Below, in pieces: positions 33,655-42,563 of a stretch of 64,000 nucleotides of DNA. The position numbers and the translations under genes were made by a program. Within the stretch, counting starts at the first letter, position 1. Every line of letters starts with the position of its first letter. A model generated the notes under the pieces. It did not search any database and was not told the origin of the DNA. It saw only the letters and a list, made by a program, of their open reading frames with translations. Source of the DNA: Bordetella bronchialis (GTDB taxonomy: Bacteria > Pseudomonadota > Gammaproteobacteria > Burkholderiales > Burkholderiaceae_B); assembly GCF_001676705.1 (NCBI RefSeq), contig NZ_CP016170.1, positions 1,860,001 to 1,924,000 on the forward strand. Direction: 5' to 3'.

Positions 33655-36069
33655 TTATACCGCCGGCACGGCTTCCTTCTCGAGCGCGACTTCGAGGGCA
33701 TCTTCGACCCGGTCCAGCAGGACGAATTTCAGCTTGTCGCGCGCTTCCTTGGGTACGTCGTCCAGGTCTTTCTCGTTGCGCCTGGGCAGCATCACGGTGG
33801 TGATCCCCGCGCGCAGGGCCGCCAGGGTTTTTTCCTTGACGCCGCCTATGGGCAGCACCAGGCCACGCAGGCTGACTTCGCCCGTCATGGCGACGTCCGA
33901 GCGTACCGGCGTGCCTTTCAACAAGGATGCCAGGGCGACGAACATGGCCACGCCGGCGCTGGGGCCGTCCTTGGGCGTGGCGCCCGCCGGTACGTGGACG
34001 TGGATGTCCACCTTGTCCAGCGCGTCGCCGCTCCAGGTCTTGGCCAGCGTCAGGGCCGCCTGCGCGGATTCCTTCATGACGTCGCCCAACTGTCCCGTCA
34101 GGATCAGCCGTCCGCCGCCGGGGACCTTGCTGGCCTCGATGAACAGGATGTCCCCACCCACCGGCGTCCAGGCCAGGCCGGTGGCCACGCCCGGTACGCT
34201 GGTGCGCAGCTTGACCTCGTTCTCGAAGCGCCGTGGGCCCAGCGGATCGGCGAGGTCGCCGGCGTCGATGCGCACGCTTTCCTGACGGCCTTCGGCGATC
34301 TGCATGGCGGCATGCCGCAGCACGGAGCCGATCTCGCGCTCCAGGTTGCGCACGCCCGCTTCGCGGGTGTAGTCCTCGACGATGGCCTTCAGGGCCGCGT
34401 CGGTGACTTCCGCCTGTTCCGGGCGCAGGCCATTGGCCTCCAGCTGGCGGCGCACCAGGTAGCGCCGGGCGATCTGGATTTTTTCTTCCTCCGTATAGCC
34501 CGGAAGCTGGATGATCTCCATGCGGTCGCGCAGCGGGCCCGGAATGGTATCCAGCACGTTCGCGGTGCAGATGAACATCACGTGCGACAGGTCGAAATCC
34601 ACGCCCAGGTAGTTGTCGCGGAACTTGTGGTTCTGCTCGGGGTCCAGGACCTCCAGCAGCGCGCTGCCGGGATCGCCATGAAAGCCGCCGGCGCCCAGCT
34701 TGTCGATTTCGTCCAGCATCAGCACCACCTTGCTGGTGCCCGCGCGCCGCATCGCCTGGATGATGTTGCCCGGCAGGGCGCCCAGGTAAGTGCGGCGATG
34801 CCCGCGGATTTCCGCTTCGTCGTGCACGCCGCCCAAGGCCACGCGCTGGAAGACGCGGCCCGTCGCCCGCGCGATGGACTGGCCCAGCGAGGTCTTGCCC
34901 ACGCCCGGCGGGCCGGAGAAGCACAGCACCGGGCTCTTACCCTGCGGATTGAGCTTGCGCACTGCCAGGTACTCCAGGATGCGCCGCTTGATTTTTTCCA
35001 GGCCGAAGTGGTCTTCGTCCAGGATGCGGCGCGCTTCCGCGATGTCGATGGGCGGTTGCGGCTCCTGCTTCCAGGGCAGTTCGGTCAGCCATTCCAGATA
35101 AGTGCGCAGCATGGCGTATTCGCCGCCGCCCTCGCTCATGCGCTGCAGGCGCTTGAGCTCCTTGCGGGCGTGCGTGAGCACGTCTTCGGGCATGCCGGCA
35201 TTTTCGATGGCGTTCTTCAGCTCCTCGACTTCCGCCGCGGTGTCGTCGCCTTCGCCCAGTTCCTTCTGGATCTGCCGCAGCTGTTCGCGCAGCACATGCT
35301 CGCGTTGGCGCTCGTCGAACTGGGCGCGGGTTTTTTCGCCGATTTCGCGGCTGAGCTTGAGCACGTTGACGCGCGCCGACAGCAGCTCGATCACCTTGTC
35401 CAGGCGGCGGCCCAGATCGAAGGTTTCCAGGATGTCCTGTTTATCCTCCACCTTCACGTCGATCAGATTGGCGACCATGTCGGCCAGCAGCGCGGGCGAG
35501 GTGACACCCTGCACCACGGCGGCCAGTTCGTCCGGCACGTGCGGCAGCAGGCCGATGGCCGTCACCGCCTGTTCCTTGAGCTGCAGGAAACGCGCTTCGA
35601 TCTGCGGATCGGAGGTTTCCACCGGTTCGACCATGGCGACGCGGGCCACCATAAAGGGCCAGCCTTCCAGGAATTCCAGCACGCGGAAGCGCGACTGTCC
35701 CTGGACCACGATGTGATGGGCGTCGTTCTGGCCCGTGATGTAGCGCACGATCGGGCCCTGGGTGCCGACCCAGTACAGGTCCGAAGGGCCGACGTCGGTC
35801 TTGGTGGCGTCGCGCTGCAGCAGGAAGCCGACCGGCAGCTCGCTCTTGACGGCTTCCTGCGCGGCCGCCACCGAGCCCGTGCGCTGCACCGTCACGGGCG
35901 AGAGCACGCCCGGGAACAGCACCGCTTCGCGCAGCGGTATCAGGATCATCGCGTCCTGCGGCAGGGGCTTGGTCGTACGTTGATCCGGCTCGCCGGCGGG
36001 CGCGCTGTTGCCGCCCGCGCGGGCCCGGTCATCGTCGGTCCTCACTTGCATGGTGGGCCAAAGCTTCAT
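33655..36069 (-). CDS. lon: Lon protease paired with a small heat-shock protein
   Basis: An 804-residue ATP-dependent serine protease. The Lon N-domain (about 40-235, ILIPLREAVLFPGVLSPV) is followed by a coiled region, the AAA+ module with Walker A GPPGVGKTS and arginine-finger regions, then the protease domain with the catalytic Ser in KDGPSAGVAM. It starts inside the hsp20 stop codon (ATGA overlap), with GGAAA as ribosome site, so the two form one heat-inducible operon. Bordetella relatives usually also have a lon next to clpPX; this would then be a second, stress-specific Lon, by inference. Confidence 0.95.
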   Translation of the reverse strand: MKLWPTMQVRTDDDRARAGGNSAPAGEPDQRTTKPLPQDAMILIPLREAVLFPGVLSPVTVQRTGSVAAAQEAVKSELPVGFLLQRDATKTDVGPSDLYWVGTQGPIVRYITGQNDAHHIVVQGQSRFRVLEFLEGWPFMVARVAMVEPVETSDPQIEARFLQLKEQAVTAIGLLPHVPDELAAVVQGVTSPALLADMVANLIDVKVEDKQDILETFDLGRRLDKVIELLSARVNVLKLSREIGEKTRAQFDERQREHVLREQLRQIQKELGEGDDTAAEVEELKNAIENAGMPEDVLTHARKELKRLQRMSEGGGEYAMLRTYLEWLTELPWKQEPQPPIDIAEARRILDEDHFGLEKIKRRILEYLAVRKLNPQGKSPVLCFSGPPGVGKTSLGQSIARATGRVFQRVALGGVHDEAEIRGHRRTYLGALPGNIIQAMRRAGTSKVVLMLDEIDKLGAGGFHGDPGSALLEVLDPEQNHKFRDNYLGVDFDLSHVMFICTANVLDTIPGPLRDRMEIIQLPGYTEEEKIQIARRYLVRRQLEANGLRPEQAEVTDAALKAIVEDYTREAGVRNLEREIGSVLRHAAMQIAEGRQESVRIDAGDLADPLGPRRFENEVKLRTSVPGVATGLAWTPVGGDILFIEASKVPGGGRLILTGQLGDVMKESAQAALTLAKTWSGDALDKVDIHVHVPAGATPKDGPSAGVAMFVALASLLKGTPVRSDVAMTGEVSLRGLVLPIGGVKEKTLAALRAGITTVMLPRRNEKDLDDVPKEARDKLKFVLLDRVEDALEVALEKEAVPAV

Positions 36070-36473
36070 GGCGTTTCCTTTCTTTTCCTGAACGTCAATA
36101 CGAGGCAACCATCCGACATCTCGGGCGTGCTGGGCTCCAGCGCGGCCACGGGCAGGACGATGTGGCGTTCGAAGCGCCCATAAGGGATTTCGACCCGGTG
36201 GATATGGGCGGCGCCGCCGGCCGGCAGGCGCCGCATGCCGGACACCGTCACGCCGTCGGCCTGATAACGCACGGTGACGGCCGAGGACGGCACGCCCGGC
36301 AGGGCGATGTGGACGATCACGGCATCCGCCGTTTCGACCACATCGATGGGCGGCTCCCAGATATGCGGATCCGCCGCGCAAGCTCGGAAGAACTGCCGTT
36401 GCAGGCGTTCGGCCTGTTCCAGCATGGAGAGGGCGTCACCCCACATCCAGGACGTCAAGTCGCGTGATCTCAT
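36066..36473 (-). CDS. Hsp20-family small heat-shock protein
   Basis: A 135-residue alpha-crystallin-domain chaperone (ACD about 40-130, PPIDVVETADAVIVHIALPGV to CLVLTFRKR). It holds unfolding proteins during stress. It is first in the hsp20-lon operon and lies 27 bp behind a strong heat-shock promoter. The N-terminal arm is short and the C-terminal IxI motif of large oligomers is missing. Confidence 0.93.
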   Translation of the reverse strand: MRSRDLTSWMWGDALSMLEQAERLQRQFFRACAADPHIWEPPIDVVETADAVIVHIALPGVPSSAVTVRYQADGVTVSGMRRLPAGGAAHIHRVEIPYGRFERHIVLPVAALEPSTPEMSDGCLVLTFRKRKETP

Positions 36474-36499
36474 GGTTTCTGCCTACGGGATATGTCGCC

Positions 36500-36530
36500 T
36501 AAGTGGCGGCGGCCTTCAACGTTTCAAGGG
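36500..36530 (-). promoter_or_regulatory. Sigma-32 heat-shock promoter of hsp20-lon
   Basis: Minus strand: CCCTTGAAA (36530-36522), 13 bp, then CGCCACTTA (36508-36500), against the consensus CTTGAAA and CCCCATTTA. Transcription would begin about 20 bp before the hsp20 ATG. The rest of the 285-bp gap to 36758 shows nothing else. Confidence 0.75.
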
Positions 36531-36758
36531 TGGCGCCCGGCGGACGACGCAAGGCCGGACGCAGCATTTAGCGTACCCCTGGGAAGGGGCCCATGAAAGT
36601 GCGGCGATGGCAGCGGTGCACCGGCGAGGCGAAGCGGGCGGGCGACCGTCCAGGGACGGAGCCCGCCGCCGGGCGACCGGCGCGGGCCTGCGGGTGAAGG
36701 CGGACGCCCGGCGTGCGGCGGGGCCCGGGTAGAGGGTGGTATGCCCGCCGATGGGCGG

Positions 36759-36974
36759 TCAGGAAGGGGAAGACGTACGCGCTGGCGATGTACGGGAGCG
36801 CGGGCGGCGCGCGGTGTGGAATAGGATGACGGCGATGGGCACCGCCAGCGCGACCCAGGAGGCCCAGTGCCAGATCTCCGTGCCCAGCAGGGCCGCCAGC
36901 AGGCCGAACACCGTCAGCGCCAGCAGGATCAGGGGCGCGCGCCACACGAACCAGAATTTATGCGTACCGGCCAT
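36759..36974 (-). CDS. Small inner-membrane protein behind a Fur box
   Basis: A 71-residue protein, MAGTHKFWFVWRAPL..., with two hydrophobic segments (about 13-32 and 36-52) and an Arg/Ser-rich cytoplasmic tail. I recognise no family. AGGAG 9 nt before the ATG supports the start. A near-consensus Fur site 38 bp upstream suggests iron-repressed expression, so it may belong to an iron-acquisition or inner-membrane stress function. Confidence 0.75.
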   Translation of the reverse strand: MAGTHKFWFVWRAPLILLALTVFGLLAALLGTEIWHWASWVALAVPIAVILFHTARRPRSRTSPARTSSPS

Positions 36975-37011
36975 GGCCGCGGACTCCTACAAGGGTTGGA
37001 CCGCACGATTT

Positions 37012-37030
37012 TATAATAAGAATCGTTATT
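37012..37030 (-). promoter_or_regulatory. Fur box
   Basis: TATAATAAGAATCGTTATT matches the 19-bp Fur consensus GATAATGATAATCATTATC at 14 positions and stands out as AT-rich in GC-rich surroundings. The only gene it can serve is the small membrane protein starting at 36974. The remaining gap sequence up to 37238 holds nothing else I can name. Confidence 0.75.
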
Positions 37031-37238
37031 GTTTGTCCTGCCACACGGGAAGCGGGGCGCCATACCCGTCCGCGAGCCGGCCGGGACGGATACGGGCGCC
37101 TGGCGCTTCCCCGGCAATACGCGGATCGGGCGCCGGGGCGGGAAGTCTCGATGCCAGGGGGCGGGGCCCGCCTGGGCCCGCGCGGTTCGCGCAAGGACAA
37201 CACCGGCCACGGCCGGCGCGGCCTGTACATCGGGACAG

Positions 37239-38000
37239 CTAGCGTTCCGGTCTGCGCCGCCAGAAGAACCACAGCAGCGCCAGCACGGCGCCCGTGCCCA
37301 ACAGCACCGCCGCCGCCAGGTAGACCGGCCGGGCACGCATGGCCATGTCGCGATAGATGCGGGCGGCCGCCGCCGTGGCGTCCGGGGGGACGGACAGGGG
37401 ATCCACCCCGTAGGCGAAGGCGAAGACCGCGGCGCCCAGCAGGAGCAGGAACAGCGCGCTCCAGCCCAGCTGCGGGATGCGCGGTCCGCGCGCGGGCGCC
37501 GCTGCCTTGGCCCGTGCCTTGGATGCCGCCGCCCGCGTCTTGCCCCCGGACGACGCGCCATCGGCGCGGGCGGACCCGCGCTCCGCCTTGGCCGCGGCCT
37601 TGTCGGCCGCCTTTCCCCTGGCCAGCGCGGGATCCCTGGGCGGGCGGTTCATCCAGGCGCGCATCCCCGCCAGGCTGCCGAACCCGGCCAAGGCGCCGAA
37701 GATGGCGGCGGGCGAGAGGGTATTGCCGCCCGCCAGCCAATGCGCCGTGCCGCCGACCAGCGCCGAGGCGCCCAGCGCGTCGTACAGGCGGCCGCCCAGC
37801 CATCCGATCGCGGCCAGCGCGGCCACGATGACCACGGCGACGCAGGCCGCTCCCGCGATATCGCCTTTGCGTTCCTGGTCGAAGGCGACGACGGCGATGC
37901 CCACCAGGCGGATGCATAGCAAGGTGGCGGCGATGAGGACCGCCACGACGATCCAGGACAGCGAGAAACCGTAGAGAAAGCGAGCCAGAACCAGGGCCAT
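37239..38000 (-). CDS. Uncharacterised membrane protein with Ala/Lys-rich loop
   Basis: A 253-residue protein. Hydrophobic segments lie at about 12-32, 50-75 and 85-120. A highly charged Ala/Lys/Arg-rich loop (about 135-190) follows, then two more segments at about 195-215 and 230-248. I recognise no domain. It starts 18 bp after the stop of the upstream NlpD-like gene on the same strand, so the two are probably cotranscribed and it may act in the envelope. The longer open frame upstream of ATG 38000 is read-through of the neighbour and was discarded. Confidence 0.7.
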   Translation of the reverse strand: MALVLARFLYGFSLSWIVVAVLIAATLLCIRLVGIAVVAFDQERKGDIAGAACVAVVIVAALAAIGWLGGRLYDALGASALVGGTAHWLAGGNTLSPAAIFGALAGFGSLAGMRAWMNRPPRDPALARGKAADKAAAKAERGSARADGASSGGKTRAAASKARAKAAAPARGPRIPQLGWSALFLLLLGAAVFAFAYGVDPLSVPPDATAAAARIYRDMAMRARPVYLAAAVLLGTGAVLALLWFFWRRRPER

Positions 38001-38017
38001 GGAAAGACGGGGAAAAG

Positions 38018-38875
38018 TTAGCGCGGCGGCAGTGCCCGCGCCGGATCGACAGGCTTGCCGCTTTGGCGCAATTCGAAGTACAGCTCGACTTGCTTGCTGT
38101 CGGTATTGCCCATTTCGGCGATCTTCTGGCCCTGTGTGACCTGCTGTCCTTGTTTGACCAGCAGCCGGCGGTTGTGCGCGTAGATGGTCAGGAATCCGGA
38201 AGTATGGCGCAGGATGACCAGGTTGCCGTAGCCGCGCAGGCCGTTGCTGGCGTAGGCCACCGAGCCCGCGGCGGCGGCCACCACCGGCGTGCCGGCGGCA
38301 TTGACGATGCGCAGCCCTTGCGAGGAAGAACCGTTGAATCGCTGGGCGAGCGTGCCTTGGGCCGGCCATACCAACTGGATGCCGCGCAAGGGCGTCGTGT
38401 CGGCGGGCCTGGCGCTGTCGGGCTTGGCGGCGGCGGACTTCGTGCCCGACCCGGACCGGGCGGCGGGCCGGGTTGGCGACGGCGCGGCGTCGCCGGGCGG
38501 CGTGACGCGCAATACCTGGCCCACGTCGATGCGGTTGGCGCTGTCCAGGCGGTTCCAGCGGATCAGGTCGCTCACGCTTTGCCTGTGCTCGCGCGCGATC
38601 TGGGTCAGGGTGTCACCGGATTCGACGCGGTAGTAGCCGGGCGGCACGCGGGTGGAGGCGCAGGCCGCCAGCAACAGCGCCAAGGCGGCAGCGCAGGCGA
38701 TACGCCGTGCGCGGACGGCATATCGGATTCCGGCATGGCCGGGGGAAGAAGGATGGGGGTGCGATGGCGATAGCAGCGGCACTGGCGAAACGGGTTTCCG
38801 GGTCTGGCGCGGGGATGCCACGATGGCGTCCCCGCGAAGGGTACCAAGAAACGCCGTCCGCTGCGCGCCGCGCAT
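38018..38875 (-). CDS. NlpD-like lipoprotein with LysM and degenerate M23 domain
   Basis: Up to 285 residues. A lipobox (LALLLAAC) marks an outer-membrane lipoprotein. A LysM domain (YYRVESGDTLTQIAREHRQS) follows, then a Ser/Pro/Lys linker and a C-terminal M23/LytM domain. The zinc ligands of active M23 peptidases are missing: the first His/Asp pair is replaced in FNGSSSQGLRI and the final HxH is LYF. It therefore fits the EnvC/NlpD amidase activators, not an enzyme. The start is uncertain; 46-55 residues precede the signal segment from the first ATG, and a GTG in VPLLSPS is likelier. Confidence 0.8.
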   Translation of the reverse strand: MRGAQRTAFLGTLRGDAIVASPRQTRKPVSPVPLLSPSHPHPSSPGHAGIRYAVRARRIACAAALALLLAACASTRVPPGYYRVESGDTLTQIAREHRQSVSDLIRWNRLDSANRIDVGQVLRVTPPGDAAPSPTRPAARSGSGTKSAAAKPDSARPADTTPLRGIQLVWPAQGTLAQRFNGSSSQGLRIVNAAGTPVVAAAAGSVAYASNGLRGYGNLVILRHTSGFLTIYAHNRRLLVKQGQQVTQGQKIAEMGNTDSKQVELYFELRQSGKPVDPARALPPR

Positions 38876-38917
38876 GGCTGGAGCCGGCGCGGAGCCGCTC
38901 CAACCATGGTCCCGGCC

Positions 38918-40387
38918 TTAGCCGATCTGCACCGGCACGAACAGTTTGCCGTCGCCGCGCTGGACCAGCAGGGCCGCCGTCTTGCCGGCCTTGGACACCG
39001 CGCTGCGTACCTCGTCGACATTGCGCGTGGGCACGCCGTTCACTGACAGGATGATGTCGCCCGGCTGGATACCGGCCTTGGCGGCGGCGCCCTCGGCCTG
39101 CTCGACCAGCAGGCCCGGCGTTCCGGCCTGTTGCTGTTCGTCGGGCGTCAGGGGGCGCAGCGCGAGCCCGAGCCTGGCATGCTGGCCTGTTTGCGCGTTG
39201 GCGGCGGCGACGGTTTCCTGTTTGCCGTACTTGCCCAGCGTCGCCGTTACCTGCACGGGCTTGCCGTCGCGCCAGATGTCCAGCTTGACGCGCGTGCCCG
39301 GATCTTCCAGCGTAATGATCGAGGACAGGTCGCCCGACGAGACGACCGGGCGGCCGTCGATGGCGCGGATGACGTCTCCGGATTTCAGTCCGGCCTTGTC
39401 GGCCGCGCTGCCTTTTTCCACGCTGGCCACCAAGGCGCCGCTCGGGCTGTCCAGCTTGAAGGAATCGGCCAGGTCCTGGTTGACCTCCTGCACCGTCACG
39501 CCCAGCATCGCGTGGCTGGCCTTGCCGTGCGCCACGATTTCATCCTTGATCTTCGTGGCGATGTTGATCGGAATGGCGAAGGACAGGCCCTGGAAACCGC
39601 CCGTGCGCGTATAGATCTGCGAATTGATGCCGACGACTTCGCCGCGCGAGTTGAACAACGGCCCGCCCGAATTGCCGGGATTGACCGCCACGTCGGTCTG
39701 GATGAAGGGCACCGACGTGTCGTCGGGCAGCGAACGGCCCTTGGCGCTGACGATACCGGCCGTCGCGGTGTTTTCCAGGCCATAGGGCGAACCGATCGCC
39801 AGTACCCAATCCCCGACCTGCAGGTTGTCGACGCTGCCCAGGCGGACCACGGGCAGGTTCTTGGCATCGATCTTGATGACGGCGACATCGGTGACCGGAT
39901 CGCTGCCCAGAACCTTGGCGCGGTACTCGCGCCGGTCGGTCAGTTTGACGGTGACTTCATTGGCGTCCTGCACGACGTGGGCGTTGGTCAGGATCAAGCC
40001 ATCGGCGCTGACGATGAAGCCGGAGCCTTCGCCGCGGATGGGTACCTCTCGCGTGCCGGGGCCCATCTGGCCGGGAAAGCCCGGAAAGCCCGGCATGCCG
40101 GGCATGCCGCCGAAGAATTGCGCGAAGGGGTCCTGCTGCAGGGCGACCTTCTTGGTGCCGGATACGCTGATGTTCACCACGGCGGGGCCGTATTCGCGCG
40201 TGATCTGCGCGAAGTTCGGCACCGAGGTCATGCCGAGGGCCGGTTGCACGGGCTGGGTCATGGCGGGGGGCGCGTTCTCGGCATGAGAGGCGGTGCCGAT
40301 CGTGGCGGTCGCCGCGGTGGCGCCGATGACACCGGCGGCGATCAGCGACATCGTCAAACGGGAGGGAGTAAGGGTCTTGATCTTCAT
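38918..40387 (-). CDS. degP: DegP/MucD-type periplasmic serine protease
   Basis: A 489-residue HtrA-family protease-chaperone that clears misfolded envelope proteins. A signal peptide (to about residue 36) precedes the trypsin-like domain with His137 (TNAHVV), Asp167 (DVAVIKI) and Ser240 (GNSGGPL), then two PDZ domains (about 285-375 and 395-485). A Gly/Met/Pro-rich loop (93-110) replaces the LA loop of E. coli DegP. Positions upstream of the ATG at 40387 are untranslated. It follows the two-component genes on the same strand and has its own PmrA/QseB-like box 100 bp upstream. Confidence 0.95.
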   Translation of the reverse strand: MKIKTLTPSRLTMSLIAAGVIGATAATATIGTASHAENAPPAMTQPVQPALGMTSVPNFAQITREYGPAVVNISVSGTKKVALQQDPFAQFFGGMPGMPGFPGFPGQMGPGTREVPIRGEGSGFIVSADGLILTNAHVVQDANEVTVKLTDRREYRAKVLGSDPVTDVAVIKIDAKNLPVVRLGSVDNLQVGDWVLAIGSPYGLENTATAGIVSAKGRSLPDDTSVPFIQTDVAVNPGNSGGPLFNSRGEVVGINSQIYTRTGGFQGLSFAIPINIATKIKDEIVAHGKASHAMLGVTVQEVNQDLADSFKLDSPSGALVASVEKGSAADKAGLKSGDVIRAIDGRPVVSSGDLSSIITLEDPGTRVKLDIWRDGKPVQVTATLGKYGKQETVAAANAQTGQHARLGLALRPLTPDEQQQAGTPGLLVEQAEGAAAKAGIQPGDIILSVNGVPTRNVDEVRSAVSKAGKTAALLVQRGDGKLFVPVQIG

Positions 40388-40485
40388 ATCGGGTCCTCGA
40401 GCACTCGTCCAATGAGCGTTTGTTGCGGTGGCAATGCTCCAGCGGCCACCTGTGTCTGAACACGGCGCCATCTTCCGACCCGATA

Positions 40486-40502
40486 CTTAGGTGAAACTTA
40501 AG
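40486..40502 (-). promoter_or_regulatory. PmrA/QseB-type box upstream of degP
   Basis: Minus strand CTTAAG-TTTCA-CCTAAG, two half-sites spaced by 5 bp as in the PmrA/QseB consensus (C/T)TTAA(T/G)-N5-(C/T)TTAA(T/G). It lies in the 135-bp gap between the kinase gene and degP. A related site precedes the regulator gene. Confidence 0.55.
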
Positions 40503-40522
40503 CGGCCCCGGGGCCGCGCGAT

Positions 40523-41854
40523 CTAGGCGAAACCGAAGGGAAAGCGTACCCGCACGCGCAGCCCGCCCAGGCCCGGCGCGTCTTCCAGGAACACGGCGGC
40601 GTTGTGCCGGCGGGCGACCGCCTCCACGATGGACAGGCCCAGGCCGCTGCCCACCGCGTCGTGGTTCTGCGCGCGATAGAAGCGGTCGAAGACGCGCTCG
40701 CGTTCCGCCGGCGGAATGCCGGGCCCGCTGTCGTCGACGAGCAGGGTGACCGCGTCGCCGTGGGTCGAGATGCCCACGTCGATACGTCCCTCGGCCGGCG
40801 TGTATTTGATCGCGTTGTCCAGCAGATTGCGCGCCAGCAGCGCGAGCGCATCGGGATCCCCTTGGATCCAGGCCTCTGACACGCCGTCCATGCCGATATC
40901 CATGGCCTTGGCATTGGCCTCGGGAAGGATGTCGGAGATGGCCTGGCGCATCAACTGCACGAGCTCCACGCGCCTGGGCGCCGCCTGCACGGCCGCGGCG
41001 TCGTGGCGCGCCATCGAGAGCAACTGTTCGATCAGGCGCGACGCGCGGTCGATGCCGGTGGCCAGGCGTTCGACGGCGACACGGTGCGCGGCCTCGTCGC
41101 CGGGACGCTGCAGCGCCTGCAGTTGCAGGCGCAGCGCGGCCAGGGGCGAGCGCAGTTCATGCGCCGCGTCGCCGACAAAGCGCTTCTGCGCCGCGAAGGC
41201 CTGGCGCGTGCGTTCCAGCAGCAGGTTCAGCTCGTGGACCAGCGGCCGGATCTCGTCGGGCAGGCCGGCCTCCGCCACCGGCGACAGCGCTTCGGGCTGG
41301 CGCCGGGCCAGTTCTTCGCGGGTGCGCCGTACCGGGCGCAGCGACGCGCCCACCACCCACCACACCACCAGCATCAGCAGCGGCGCGGCCGCGGCGATGG
41401 GCCCGACGCTGCGCAAGGCCAGCGCCCGCGCGGTCTTTTGCCGCACGTCCATATCCTGGGCGACCTGCGTCACCTGGAAGGGCGTGGCCATCGCATACAC
41501 GCGATACGTGGACATGCCGGCCTTGACGGTGGAAAAACCCAGCACCACCGGATCGGGCAGCAGCTTGCCGGACGCGGACTTGAACAGCCGCGCGCCATCG
41601 GCCGTCCAGATCTGGATGATGAGATTGTCGGCCGGCGCGGGCCCGGCGGGCGCGGACGGCGTGGCGCTGAGCAGGCCGTCGCCGGCGGTGAGCGAGGCGG
41701 CGGTACGCTGCAGCTGCGCGTCGAAGATTTCGTCGGTCTGCTGAAGGATATTGCGGTAGGCCACGATGCCCTGCACGAGGGCGGCCAGCAGGATGGATGC
41801 GAACAGGAAAAAAATCAGGCGGGCCCTGAGCGAGGAGCCGAGCGGAATCTTCAT
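40523..41854 (-). CDS. Sensor histidine kinase, QseC/PmrB-like
   Basis: A 443-residue inner-membrane kinase. Two transmembrane helices (about 13-33 and 152-172) flank a periplasmic sensor region of about 115 residues. A HAMP-like segment, the phosphoacceptor His232 in DAAHELRSPLAAL and the ATPase domain (NLLDNAIKYTP, DDSGPGIP, GSGLGLSIV) follow. It overlaps the regulator gene by four bases, so the two work as a pair. The signal is unknown; adjacency to degP suggests envelope state. Confidence 0.92.
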   Translation of the reverse strand: MKIPLGSSLRARLIFFLFASILLAALVQGIVAYRNILQQTDEIFDAQLQRTAASLTAGDGLLSATPSAPAGPAPADNLIIQIWTADGARLFKSASGKLLPDPVVLGFSTVKAGMSTYRVYAMATPFQVTQVAQDMDVRQKTARALALRSVGPIAAAAPLLMLVVWWVVGASLRPVRRTREELARRQPEALSPVAEAGLPDEIRPLVHELNLLLERTRQAFAAQKRFVGDAAHELRSPLAALRLQLQALQRPGDEAAHRVAVERLATGIDRASRLIEQLLSMARHDAAAVQAAPRRVELVQLMRQAISDILPEANAKAMDIGMDGVSEAWIQGDPDALALLARNLLDNAIKYTPAEGRIDVGISTHGDAVTLLVDDSGPGIPPAERERVFDRFYRAQNHDAVGSGLGLSIVEAVARRHNAAVFLEDAPGLGGLRVRVRFPFGFA

Positions 41855-42510
41855 GTTTTGGGAATGACGTAGCCGACCCCGCGCACATTCTGGATGAAGC
41901 GCTGGCCGAGTTTTTTGCGCAGCCCGTGAATATAGACCTCTACGGCGTTGCTGCTGATTTCCTCTTGCCAGCTGTAGAGTTTTTCCTCCAGCTGCGCGCG
42001 CGACAGGATCATGCCGGGCCGGGCGATCAGCGGTTCCAGCACCGCCCATTCGCGCGCGGTCAGCGTGACGGGCTGGCCGTTCACGCGCGCGGAGCGGTCG
42101 TGCGGATCGATGCTGACGCCGGCGTGCTCGAACACCGGTTCGGCGCGTCCGGCGCTGCGCCGGATAAGCGCGCGCATGCGCGCCAGCAGTTCGTCCATGT
42201 CATAAGGCTTGATGACGTAATCGTCCGCGCCGGCGTCCAGTCCCGCGATGCGGTCGGCGACGGCGTCGCGCGCGGTGGCGATGAGCACGGGCGTGCGGTT
42301 GCGGCGCGTGCGCAGGTCGCGCAGCAGGCTCAGCCCGTCCCCGTCCGGCAGCCCCAGGTCCAGCAGGACCAGATCGTAGGGCCCCGTACGCAGCGCCAGG
42401 TCCGCGCCCTTGGCGTTTTTCTCCCAGTCCACCGCATAGTTTTCCGCGCGCAGGCCGTCGAAAACGCTTTCGCCGATCATCCGGTCGTCTTCCACCAAAA
42501 GAATGCGCAT
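41851..42510 (-). CDS. Response regulator, OmpR family, QseB/PmrA-like
   Basis: A 219-residue regulator. The receiver has Asp8/Asp9, phosphoacceptor Asp51 in DLVLLDLGLPDG and Lys in YVIKPYDMDELL; the winged helix (about 125-217) ends NVRGVGYVIPKT. It is phosphorylated by the kinase it overlaps. A CTTAAG-containing site 54 bp upstream suggests autoregulation, and the box before degP a direct target. Confidence 0.94.
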   Translation of the reverse strand: MRILLVEDDRMIGESVFDGLRAENYAVDWEKNAKGADLALRTGPYDLVLLDLGLPDGDGLSLLRDLRTRRNRTPVLIATARDAVADRIAGLDAGADDYVIKPYDMDELLARMRALIRRSAGRAEPVFEHAGVSIDPHDRSARVNGQPVTLTAREWAVLEPLIARPGMILSRAQLEEKLYSWQEEISSNAVEVYIHGLRKKLGQRFIQNVRGVGYVIPKT

Positions 42511-42563
42511 GCGTCTCTCCTTAGCGATGCTCTTGCTGGGCTGGCAATCCAGGGCGTTGGAGC

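Noticed and set aside
32049..33701. Several open frames of 60-230 codons in the repeat cluster
   Set aside because: They translate the repeats in both directions, lack ribosome sites and have biased Arg/Gly/Pro composition.
40388..40471. Extended N-terminus of DegP from an upstream ATG
   Set aside because: It would place 28 polar residues before a normal signal peptide and overlap the regulatory box region.
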